From an uncultured Chloroflexota bacterium (GTDB taxonomy: Bacteria > Chloroflexota > Dehalococcoidia > UBA3495), in contig CAJWBT010000145.1 in assembly GCA_913020235.1 (NCBI GenBank), positions 1 to 6,225 on the forward strand: a DNA stretch of 6,225 nucleotides, read 5' to 3'. Positions within the stretch are counted from its first letter, which is position 1; the number at the start of each line of letters is the position of its first letter. The notes beneath the pieces were generated by a model. That model ran no database searches, was not told where the DNA came from, and was given only the letters and a program-made list of their open reading frames with translations. Shown here one piece after another: positions 1-5,185 of the stretch. The translations under genes and the position numbers were made by a program.

Positions 1-1037
1 GCATGCTCATCGAGCAGGACCGGGCGCACATCGTGTCCGGGGTCCGCCACGGTTATACCCTGGGCAGCCCAATCGGCATGACACTGGATAACAAGGACTG
101 GGCCAACTGGCAGACAGCCATGGCCGTCGAGCCCGTCGACAATCCGGACGCAGATCCTCGGGGAAAGCGGGTCACGCGTCTGCGGCCCGGCCACGCCGAC
201 CTGCCGGGAGTCATGAAATACGGGTTCGAGGACGTGCGCAACGTCCTGGAGCGGGCCAGCGCTCGGGAGACCGCCGCCCGGGTAGCCGCGGGCGCCGTGG
301 CCATGCGGTTCCTTGAGGAGTTCGACATCCAAGTCCACAGCCACGTCATCACCATTGGAGGAGTGTCGGCGGATCCCCCGTCGTCTATCGACTGGGACGC
401 GGTGGAGGCCTCACCGGTGCGCTGCGCCGACCCCGAGGCGGCCGCCCGGATGATGGCCGAGATAGACGCAGCCAAGGAAGCGGGAGACACCGTGGGCGGC
501 ACGGTGGAGGTTATCGCCGAGGGCGTGCCCATCGGCCTGGGCTCCCACGTCCACTGGGACCGGAAGATCGACGGCCTCGTTGCCCAGGCGCTGATGTCCA
601 TCAACGCCGTCAAAGCTGTTTCCATCGGCCCCGGGTGGGAAGCGGCCGGCCTTCGTGGCTCCCAGGTCCAGGACATCATCGAGCCGGTTACAGACTCCGC
701 CCGGCCGTGGCAGCGCAAGACCAACCGGCTGGGTGGCACCGAAGGGGGCATGACCAACGGAATGCCCCTGGTGGCCCGGTTCGCCATCAAACCCATCGCC
801 ACCATGGTCAACCCGCTGCCCTCTGTGGACCTGGACACCGGCGAGCCGGTGCAGGCCCACTACGAGCGCTCCGACGTCTGCCAGGCGCCCCCGGCGGGCG
901 TCATCGGCGAGGCGGTGGTGGCCCTGGTACTGATCGACGCCTTTATGGAGAAGTTTGGCGGCGATTCCATCGGCGAGACCCGCCGCAACCTGGAAGGATA
1001 CCTGAAGACCGTCGGGCCCCGTAAGACCTACCGGTAA
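1..1037 (+). CDS. aroC: Chorismate synthase, 5'-truncated by the window edge
   Basis: Catalyses the last shikimate-pathway step, the anti-1,4-elimination of phosphate from EPSP to give chorismate, using reduced FMN in the cytoplasm. The family's hallmark blocks are present. Counting from the ATG at 3, they are RPGHADLPG at residues 61-69 (its His is probably one of the two catalytic histidines), the SARET block at 86-90, SIGPGWEAAGLRGSQ from 207, GGTEGGMTNGMP at 244-255 and RSDVC at 289-293. The C-terminus looks complete. The ATG at 3 is almost certainly internal: in full-length homologues the equivalent IEQDR segment lies about 50 residues in, after a GESHG motif that carries the other catalytic histidine. 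The true start therefore lies upstream of the window, and the CDS is given from base 1 as partial. The frame is intact throughout. Confidence 0.97.
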   Translation, partial: MLIEQDRAHIVSGVRHGYTLGSPIGMTLDNKDWANWQTAMAVEPVDNPDADPRGKRVTRLRPGHADLPGVMKYGFEDVRNVLERASARETAARVAAGAVAMRFLEEFDIQVHSHVITIGGVSADPPSSIDWDAVEASPVRCADPEAAARMMAEIDAAKEAGDTVGGTVEVIAEGVPIGLGSHVHWDRKIDGLVAQALMSINAVKAVSIGPGWEAAGLRGSQVQDIIEPVTDSARPWQRKTNRLGGTEGGMTNGMPLVARFAIKPIATMVNPLPSVDLDTGEPVQAHYERSDVCQAPPAGVIGEAVVALVLIDAFMEKFGGDSIGETRRNLEGYLKTVGPRKTYR

Positions 1038-1040
1038 CGC

Positions 1041-1069
1041 GAGACACTCCCCCTCTTGAACCGTGTCTC
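1041..1069 (+). repeat. Perfect 7-bp inverted repeat (hairpin) after aroC
   Basis: GAGACAC at 1041-1047 is exactly complementary to GTGTCTC at 1063-1069, with a 15-base loop. It starts three bases after the aroC stop codon. No T-tract follows, so it is not a typical intrinsic terminator. It could be a 3' stabilising hairpin for aroC mRNA or a weak attenuator. The hairpin includes the GTG at 1063, an alternative start for the next gene, and would hide it. Confidence 0.4.
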
Positions 1070-1086
1070 CAACTGAAGAGAGAGCA

Positions 1087-2163
1087 ATGCCCTTCGGCCG
1101 CCCGGCTATCGGTCTCCCCGCCTCTCTCTGGATGGGGACCGGCCTTTTCGGGCTGGTGGGCGGTGCGCTCCTGCTGCTTTTTACCGGGCCGGTGCTGGAC
1201 CGCCTGGTGTGGTTGGCCGAAAGCTACCGGGCCGGAGGTTCGCAACTCTCTGACGAAAGTGTGGCCTCGTTGGAGCGCGGGATTCAGGTCTGGGGATGGT
1301 CCGGGCTCCTGGTGTGGGGCGTCACCTTTCCCTTGTGGCACCCCCGCGTCCGCGTCTACCTGGCCGGAAGGTTCTTTCGGGTGATGCACCTCGCCTTTCG
1401 GCCGCTGCCGCTCCCCGCCGACCGGTACGGTCCCGGGTTCTTCCTCGCCGTCACGGGCGTTCTGGCCTTCACGGCGCTGACCCACTGGTCGCTGACGGCC
1501 TACAAGGACGTAGACTGGCTCGCCGGGGAAGACGGGGTAAGTGAGTGGTGGTCGGTGGTCACCTACCTGGCCGCCGCCGCGCTGGCCGGTGCCACCGGCT
1601 GGAGGCTGCGAGGAACCGGGCACCCCCGGCTGGCACTCTTCCACGCCGTGCTCGCCGTCTTCCTGCTGGTCGGGGCCATGGAGGAGATTAGCTGGGGGCA
1701 ACGCCTCTTCGGTTGGGTCACTCCCGCGGCCCTGAGCGAAATCAACGAGCAAGACGAGACTACGCTCCATAACGTGGAAGCGGTGGACTCGATCATATTC
1801 GGCCTCCTTTTCTGGGGGAGTCTGGCCGCCCTGGCCGGCGCCGCCATCCGCGCCTTTTGGCATCGTTCCGGCCCGGTCACCAGCGCCCATCTGCTCCTCC
1901 CCTCGCTGGTCCTGGCGCCCGCCCTGCTCATGATTCTGGTTTGGCGGTTGGCCGGCTTCTTGACGCCGGTAAACCTGCCCCGGCTGTTGATGGAGGCTTT
2001 CGATTTCGGGCCCCAGGGCTCGGAGGTACCCGAGGTGTTGCTGGGCCTGTGTCTCTGCCTTTATACTTACGCCAACCTGGCTCGGGCCACTATCCTGCGG
2101 CGCCTCGGGGAAGTCGGCCGGCGGCCGCGGACCGGCGATGCCCCACGGCCGCCGGAGCGTTGA
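1087..2163 (+). CDS. Polytopic membrane protein with EEISWGQR motif, function unknown
   Basis: A 358-residue integral membrane protein with about eight hydrophobic segments, roughly at residues 14-35, 66-85, 118-137, 155-174, 182-200, 235-257, 265-288 and 313-330. The notable part is at the end of the fifth segment: EEISWGQRLFGW at 199-210, followed by an amphipathic stretch with EINEQDETTLHN at 218-229. From memory, the same pattern (EEISWGQR followed by a Glu-rich stretch and LHN) recurs in uncharacterised bacterial membrane proteins, so this looks like a real conserved family with a polar, possibly metal-binding or catalytic, site at the membrane face. The function is not known. The ATG at 1087 is preferred over an in-frame GTG at 1063 because a purine-rich GAAGAGAG precedes the ATG, whereas the GTG lacks a ribosome binding site and sits in a hairpin. 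The C-terminal tail is basic and proline-rich, probably cytoplasmic. Confidence 0.85.
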   Translation: MPFGRPAIGLPASLWMGTGLFGLVGGALLLLFTGPVLDRLVWLAESYRAGGSQLSDESVASLERGIQVWGWSGLLVWGVTFPLWHPRVRVYLAGRFFRVMHLAFRPLPLPADRYGPGFFLAVTGVLAFTALTHWSLTAYKDVDWLAGEDGVSEWWSVVTYLAAAALAGATGWRLRGTGHPRLALFHAVLAVFLLVGAMEEISWGQRLFGWVTPAALSEINEQDETTLHNVEAVDSIIFGLLFWGSLAALAGAAIRAFWHRSGPVTSAHLLLPSLVLAPALLMILVWRLAGFLTPVNLPRLLMEAFDFGPQGSEVPEVLLGLCLCLYTYANLARATILRRLGEVGRRPRTGDAPRPPER

Positions 2164-2250
2164 GGCTCGGGCAAAGAGGACAAAGCGGGAACTTCCCCGG
2201 CCTTCGGGAACCCCTTCTGTTGGTGAAAAAGATCGGGGTGAGGGGCTTGC

Positions 2251-2967
2251 TTGGAGCGCTTCTTGAGACCGGTTGCAGGCTTTCCGATTGAGCGTACCTG
2301 GCAGCAGCCGACTCTGGTCCGGGTGTTCGGCGTCCTTTTTCTGGCCGAGGCCGTGCTCGTTGCTTTGAACGCCTTTTCCTCCCATTGGACCTGGAACCTG
2401 GCTCTGGAACGCAACGTGCCTACCTTCTACCACAGCGCCATCCTGGGTGCCGTAGCCCTCTGCCTGTGGTGCGTTGGGGGCTTGGGAACCTTGTGGCGGC
2501 ATCGGGCCGCCCTGCCGGTGCACCGGGCGCCCTTGTGGCTGGCCACGGGAGCCCTGTTCCTGTACCTGGCCATCGACGAGGCGGCGGAGATCCACGAGAG
2601 GGCCGGCCCAAAGCTGTGGCAAGCATTGGGGTTGTGGGACCAGATGGCACACATCTGGGAGGCCGCCTATGCCCCTCTTTTCGGGTTGATCGCGCTGTTG
2701 ATGCTAACCCTGATGTTCCGGCATCGGCGCCACCTCACGGCGTTCCTGTGGCTAGGACTGGCGGCCCTGGCCCTGTGGGGGATGGCGCTGGTATTGGAGT
2801 TGATGCAACTGACCTTTCTGCCCTCCATGCAGCCCTGGTACGCCTTGGCGGTCAACGTGGAAGAAAGCCTGGAGATGGTGGCCTCAACCCTCTTCCTGCT
2901 GGGCTGTGCCCTCTTTCTGCGCCGCATCCTGGGCCTGGACCACCCAGAGCCTGGTGCCGAGGGGTGA
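2251..2967 (+). CDS. Polytopic membrane protein with DEAAEIHE motif, function unknown
   Basis: A 238-residue protein with about six hydrophobic segments, roughly at residues 24-42, 62-80, 94-110, 138-156, 165-188 and 203-224. The third segment ends in DEAAEIHER (109-117) and the last begins with VEESLEM (203-209). Acidic pairs plus histidine at membrane edges resemble sites seen in membrane metalloenzymes, but no function can be named. Similar D-E-x-x-x-I-H-E motifs occur, from memory, in uncharacterised multi-pass bacterial proteins. The start is a TTG. An in-frame TGA at 2239-2241 rules out a longer form, and GGGGTGAGGGG at 2235-2245 is a good ribosome binding site five bases before the TTG. 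The gene follows the other membrane protein by 87 bp in the same direction, and both have an acidic-pair motif after a hydrophobic helix, so they may work together or be distantly related. Confidence 0.82.
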   Translation: MERFLRPVAGFPIERTWQQPTLVRVFGVLFLAEAVLVALNAFSSHWTWNLALERNVPTFYHSAILGAVALCLWCVGGLGTLWRHRAALPVHRAPLWLATGALFLYLAIDEAAEIHERAGPKLWQALGLWDQMAHIWEAAYAPLFGLIALLMLTLMFRHRRHLTAFLWLGLAALALWGMALVLELMQLTFLPSMQPWYALAVNVEESLEMVASTLFLLGCALFLRRILGLDHPEPGAEG

Positions 2968-2988
2968 ATTCGTATCCACCGGTTTCAC

Positions 2989-3015
2989 GTTGAAGTGGTG
3001 CTGAAGCCATTCAAC
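2989..3015 (+). repeat. Intergenic hairpin upstream of the flavin oxidoreductase gene
   Basis: GTTGAA at 2989-2994 pairs with TTCAAC at 3010-3015. After one bulged G (2995) the stem continues as TGG 2996-2998 with CCA 3007-3009, giving nine base pairs and an 8-base loop. There is no T-tract, so it is not a classical terminator. It lies between the second membrane protein and the LLM gene and could be an RNA-processing or attenuation structure. Confidence 0.35.
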
Positions 3016-3047
3016 CGCCATGCAACTCTTGAGTGCTGGAGGAAGAC

Positions 3048-4052
3048 ATGAAGTTCGGCGTAACCATTCTGCCCGAGAACCTTGCCAAGCTCCCGGCGCG
3101 GGCGCGCCTTGCCGAAGAGGTGGGGTTCGACTACCTGGGCATCGGCGAGTCCCAGTCGTTGTTCCGGGAGGCCTACGTCAGCTTGGCCGTGGTGGCCCAG
3201 GCGACTCAAAGGGCGCGAATCGGTCCCACGGTGTCCAACCCCCTTACCCGCCATCCCGCCGTAACCGCTTCGGCCATTGCGTCGATCAACGACCTTTCCG
3301 GGGGCCGGGCCTTTCTGGGAATCGGCACCGGCGACAGTGCGGTGCTCAACCTGGGGCTCCGTCCGGCCCGTCTAGCCCAGGTCAAAGAGTACATGGATGC
3401 GGTCCGGGCCTTGCTGTCGGGGCAGACCTACCAGTACCGACAGCGGAGTATTCATGTGGGCTGGTCCCGCACGGTGGTGCCCTTCCTCATGTCGGCGGAA
3501 GGACCCAGGACCCTGGCCATGGCCGGGGCGGAAGCCGACGCGGTGCTGGTCCACACCGGGTTGACGTCCGAGGTGCTTCGGGACTCGGTAGCCCGAATCC
3601 GGGAAGGAGAGCGAGCCGCCGGGAAACCGGAGGGCTCGACGGAGGTGTGGGCCTTCGCCAAATGCAACGTCGCCGGCCGCCGGGAGCAGGCCATCGACGA
3701 GATCAAGATGGCCCTGGCCGCCAGCGGGCACCACGCCTTTCGCTTCACACTGGAGGGTAAACACGTACCCGAGGAACTCATTGAGCCCATAGCGACTCTT
3801 CAGCGGGAGTACGTACCGGCTCAACACGAGCAGCTGGGCCAAACGCGAAACGCCGTCCTGAGCGACGAATTGGGGTTGACCGACTACCTGGCAGAGCGGT
3901 TCGCCGTAGCCGGCACCCCCGCCGAGTGCCGGGAGAAGACCAAGACCATTGAGCAGGCGGGAGTAGGCGTCCTGTTCATCACGGCCATCGGCCCCAATCC
4001 CGAAGAGATCATCAAGCGGTTCGGTGAGGAGGTAATCGCCCATTACCGTTGA
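3048..4052 (+). CDS. LLM-class flavin-dependent oxidoreductase
   Basis: A 334-residue TIM-barrel protein of the bacterial luciferase / F420-dependent methylene-tetrahydromethanopterin reductase superfamily. Members use FMN or F420 for oxidation, reduction or oxygen insertion; the substrate here cannot be read from sequence. Family signs in order are the N-terminal strand KFGVTILPE, the EEVGFDYLGIGES segment, the GPTVSNPLTRHPAV block, the SGGRAFLGIGTGDSA block (GTGD at 93-96) and, near the end, AGTPAECREK followed by GVGVLFI. The PFLMSAEGPRTLAMAG segment matches the usual S-x-G-P-x-x-x-x-x-A-G cofactor region. The ATG at 3048 is chosen because GGAGG at 3038-3042 lies five bases upstream; an upstream GTG at 3033 has no such site. 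No signal peptide is visible, so it is cytoplasmic. SAR202 Chloroflexota are known for large expansions of such flavoproteins, which fits but does not prove the host. Whether the cofactor is F420 or FMN is undecided. Confidence 0.93.
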   Translation: MKFGVTILPENLAKLPARARLAEEVGFDYLGIGESQSLFREAYVSLAVVAQATQRARIGPTVSNPLTRHPAVTASAIASINDLSGGRAFLGIGTGDSAVLNLGLRPARLAQVKEYMDAVRALLSGQTYQYRQRSIHVGWSRTVVPFLMSAEGPRTLAMAGAEADAVLVHTGLTSEVLRDSVARIREGERAAGKPEGSTEVWAFAKCNVAGRREQAIDEIKMALAASGHHAFRFTLEGKHVPEELIEPIATLQREYVPAQHEQLGQTRNAVLSDELGLTDYLAERFAVAGTPAECREKTKTIEQAGVGVLFITAIGPNPEEIIKRFGEEVIAHYR

Positions 4053-4083
4053 CGTAATCCGCAATCATCATCTTGCACCAAGG

Positions 4084-4111
4084 TTGACTAGCGTGATAAT
4101 TCGGTTAAAAT
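4084..4111 (+). promoter_or_regulatory. Sigma70-type promoter for the SelW-like gene
   Basis: TTGACT at 4084-4089 and TAAAAT at 4106-4111 are separated by 16 bases, a close match to -35/-10 consensus. Transcription would start near 4118 and leave a leader of about 120 bases. This is the most AT-rich part of the window, as expected for a promoter in GC-rich DNA. An overlapping alternative is TTGCAC (4073-4078), 16 bases, then GATAAT (4095-4100). Inferred from sequence only. Confidence 0.5.
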
Positions 4112-4119
4112 GGTTATCA
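4094..4119. repeat. Inverted repeat flanking the -10 box (possible operator)
   Basis: TGATAA at 4094-4099 and TTATCA at 4114-4119 form a perfect 6-bp inverted repeat with a 14-base gap, centred on the -10 hexamer and reaching the expected start of transcription. A dimeric repressor bound here would block the promoter. Short AT-rich repeats arise by chance, so this is a weak call. Confidence 0.25.
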
Positions 4120-4129
4120 GTCACAAACA

Positions 4130-4175
4130 TTTGTACAAAGTGTCATTCGCAGGCGCCCAACGAAGGATGACTTTG
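4130..4175 (+). repeat. Leader palindrome and imperfect hairpin
   Basis: TTTGTACAAA at 4130-4139 is a perfect 10-bp palindrome about 12 bases after the predicted transcription start. Overlapping it, CAAAG (4136-4140) can pair with CTTTG (4171-4175), then TCAT (4143-4146) with ATGA (4167-4170) and TCG (4147-4149) with CGA (4161-4163), with bulges and an 11-base loop containing GGCGCC. The palindrome could be an operator and the hairpin a structured leader. No known riboswitch class is recognised. Confidence 0.25.
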
Positions 4176-4226
4176 GTCAAACCCGATGTGACAGGCAAAT
4201 AGAGCCGAACTCAAAACTTTGGCTTG

Positions 4227-4232
4227 AGGAGG
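4227..4232 (+). promoter_or_regulatory. Strong ribosome binding site that fixes the SelW-like start
   Basis: AGGAGG lies seven bases before the ATG at 4240. It is the best ribosome binding site in the window. The next in-frame ATG, at 4309 after the TGA, has no comparable site, so translation most likely begins at 4240 and must pass the in-frame TGA at 4282. Confidence 0.8.
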
Positions 4233-4239
4233 ATTCCGG

Positions 4240-4524
4240 ATGTACGGAAAAGTCGACATAGAGATTACCTACTGCGTACCTTGACAGCATCACGCCACCG
4301 CCACGTGGATGGCGAACGAGTTTTTCCGCCACTTTGGCCCCGACGCGGCCATCTCCATCCTGCCGCGAGACAAGGGCATCATGGAGGTCTTCTTGGACGG
4401 GGAAGCGATCTTCGATAAGAAGGCCGAAGGCAACACCTACCCTGACTTGAAGCGGGTCAGGACAATGATGGAGGTCATCCGCGAGAAGATCGCCAGCCTG
4501 GAGCCGGCTCCCGCTGATGACTAG
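4240..4524 (+). CDS. SelW/Rdx-family selenoprotein (TGA at 4282-4284 read as selenocysteine)
   Basis: Read through the TGA, this encodes 94 residues with a thioredoxin-like SelW/SelT/SelH (Rdx) fold. The N-terminus is MYGKVDIEITYCVPU, so the redox motif is Cys12-Val-Pro-Sec15, at the place where bacterial Rdx proteins usually carry CVPC. After the Sec codon the frame continues with family features: a helix with WMANEFFRHFG, the strand AISILP, then GIMEVFLDGEAIFDKK, matching the family's G-x-x-E-V-x-x-x-G-x-x-[IV]-[FY]-[DS]-K-K pattern, and a C-terminal helix after YPDLKRV. The total length is normal for the family. An AGGAGG site sits seven bases before the ATG, and a hairpin follows the TGA. 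It has its own promoter and terminator and so is probably a single-gene transcript. Family members are thought to act in thiol redox control, but the substrate is unknown. The alternative is a pseudogene or sequencing error replacing a Cys codon, less likely because TGA falls exactly at the redox Cys. Standard gene callers would report only 4309-4524 or nothing. Confidence 0.87.
4285..4314 (+). promoter_or_regulatory. Candidate bacterial SECIS hairpin directly after the Sec TGA
   Basis: CGCCA at 4293-4297 pairs with TGGCG at 4310-4314. The stem can continue as C4298-G4308 and C4299-G4307 with A4309 bulged, leaving a loop of seven bases that begins with G4300. The loop begins about 16 bases after the TGA. 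Bacterial SECIS elements lie within the coding region just after the UGA and usually have a G near the start of the apical loop, so position and shape fit. An alternative fold pairs CATCACG (4288-4294) with CGTGGATG (4304-4311) with one bulged G. Bacterial SECIS sequences are poorly conserved, so this is supportive rather than decisive. Confidence 0.45.
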
Positions 4525-4555
4525 GTAACGGCGCCTCGGCCTAGAATTGCCAGCA

Positions 4556-4589
4556 ACAGCCCCTCCCTCAAAGGAGGGGCTGTATTTTT
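4556..4589 (+). terminator. Intrinsic terminator of the SelW-like gene
   Basis: An 11-bp perfect GC-rich stem (4556-4566 with 4573-4583) and a 6-base loop are followed by ATTTTT at 4584-4589. It begins 31 bases after the stop codon at 4522-4524. The minus-strand gene tmk ends inside it: the tmk stop codon (4568-4570) lies in the loop, and the right arm encodes the last tmk codons. On the minus strand the hairpin lacks a T-tract, so it is mainly a plus-strand terminator. Confidence 0.88.
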
Positions 4590-5173
4590 GTCCAGATCAA
4601 CCGGGATAGCTCTCTCTTCGGCCGCGTCCCGTCCAATACCAACCAGTGGCCGGGGTCCTGAGCCGCCAGGGCCAGGTAACCATCCCGGACCTTCCGGTGG
4701 AACGCCAGTGGCGCCGCATCGAACGTATCGGCCTCCGAATTGAGCTTCCTCGCCAGCCCGGCTTGAACGGGCAGGTCTAGCAGCACCGTCAGGTCTGGGG
4801 TCAATCCGCCCGTAGCCGCCCTGTTGAGCTGATCCAGCAGCGCCAGGTCCAGTCTGCGCCCGTGGCCCTGGTAGGCCACGGTAGAAGCGGTATAGCGGTC
4901 GCCGATGACCGTGACGCCCGCCTCCAATGCGGGCCTGACAACATCTTCCACAAGTTGGGCTCGGGCCGCGATAAACAGGGACAGCTCACTGAGGAGGGCC
5001 AGGTGGCGGCTCCGTTTTAGCCAGCGGCGGAGTGCTTCCCCCAGTGGGGTACCCCCCGGCTCCCGGGTCAGCAGAACTTGGTGCCCCTCCCGGCGCAGCC
5101 GGCGAAACAAAGCGCGGACCTGGGTGCTTTTGCCCGAGCCATCCAGGCCTTCAAAAACGATGAACAACGCCAT
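4568..5173 (-). CDS. tmk: Thymidylate kinase (dTMP kinase)
   Basis: Phosphorylates dTMP to dTDP with ATP in the cytoplasm, on the route to dTTP. The 201-residue length is normal for the family. The P-loop FEGLDGSGKST is at residues 7-17, the TREPGGTPLGE motif at 36-46, the DRY dTMP-binding motif at 92-94 followed by STVAYQG, and TPDLTVLLDLP at 125-135. The P-loop has no extra arginine, and the lid region after residue 136 carries basic residues (R142, K143), like E. coli-type enzymes. The ATG at 5173 is 12 bp downstream of the R3H gene's stop codon; only a weak ribosome binding site is visible (a GGTTGG-like stretch), so translational coupling to the upstream gene is likely. The 3' end overlaps the convergent terminator at 4556-4589. 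Confidence 0.97.
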   Translation of the reverse strand: MALFIVFEGLDGSGKSTQVRALFRRLRREGHQVLLTREPGGTPLGEALRRWLKRSRHLALLSELSLFIAARAQLVEDVVRPALEAGVTVIGDRYTASTVAYQGHGRRLDLALLDQLNRAATGGLTPDLTVLLDLPVQAGLARKLNSEADTFDAAPLAFHRKVRDGYLALAAQDPGHWLVLDGTRPKRELSRLIWTKIQPLL

Positions 5174-5185
5174 GCCAACCGAACA

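Noticed and set aside
1681..1704. EEISWGQR as a CAAX-protease (ABI family) EExxxR motif
   Set aside because: The spacing is EExxxxxR rather than EExxxR, and the accompanying conserved motifs of that family are not seen.
2193..2210. Short hairpin TTCCC/GGGAA between the two membrane-protein genes
   Set aside because: Only five base pairs with no T-tract, easily due to chance in GC-rich sequence; not supported as a terminator.
943..2652. Long (569-codon) open frame on the minus strand
   Set aside because: It lies antisense to aroC and both membrane proteins, is dominated by Gln, Gly, Pro and Arg with no recognisable domain, and is the kind of spurious open frame expected in GC-rich DNA.
4167..4202. 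11-codon upstream ORF (MTLVKPDVTGK) in the leader of the SelW-like gene
   Set aside because: The only purine-rich stretch (GAAGG) directly abuts the ATG, too close to act as a ribosome binding site, and nothing in the peptide suggests an attenuator.
4309..4524. 71-residue ORF starting at the ATG at 4309 as an independent gene
   Set aside because: It lacks a good ribosome binding site and would begin in the middle of the Rdx fold without the redox motif. It is better explained as the downstream part of the selenoprotein at 4240-4524.
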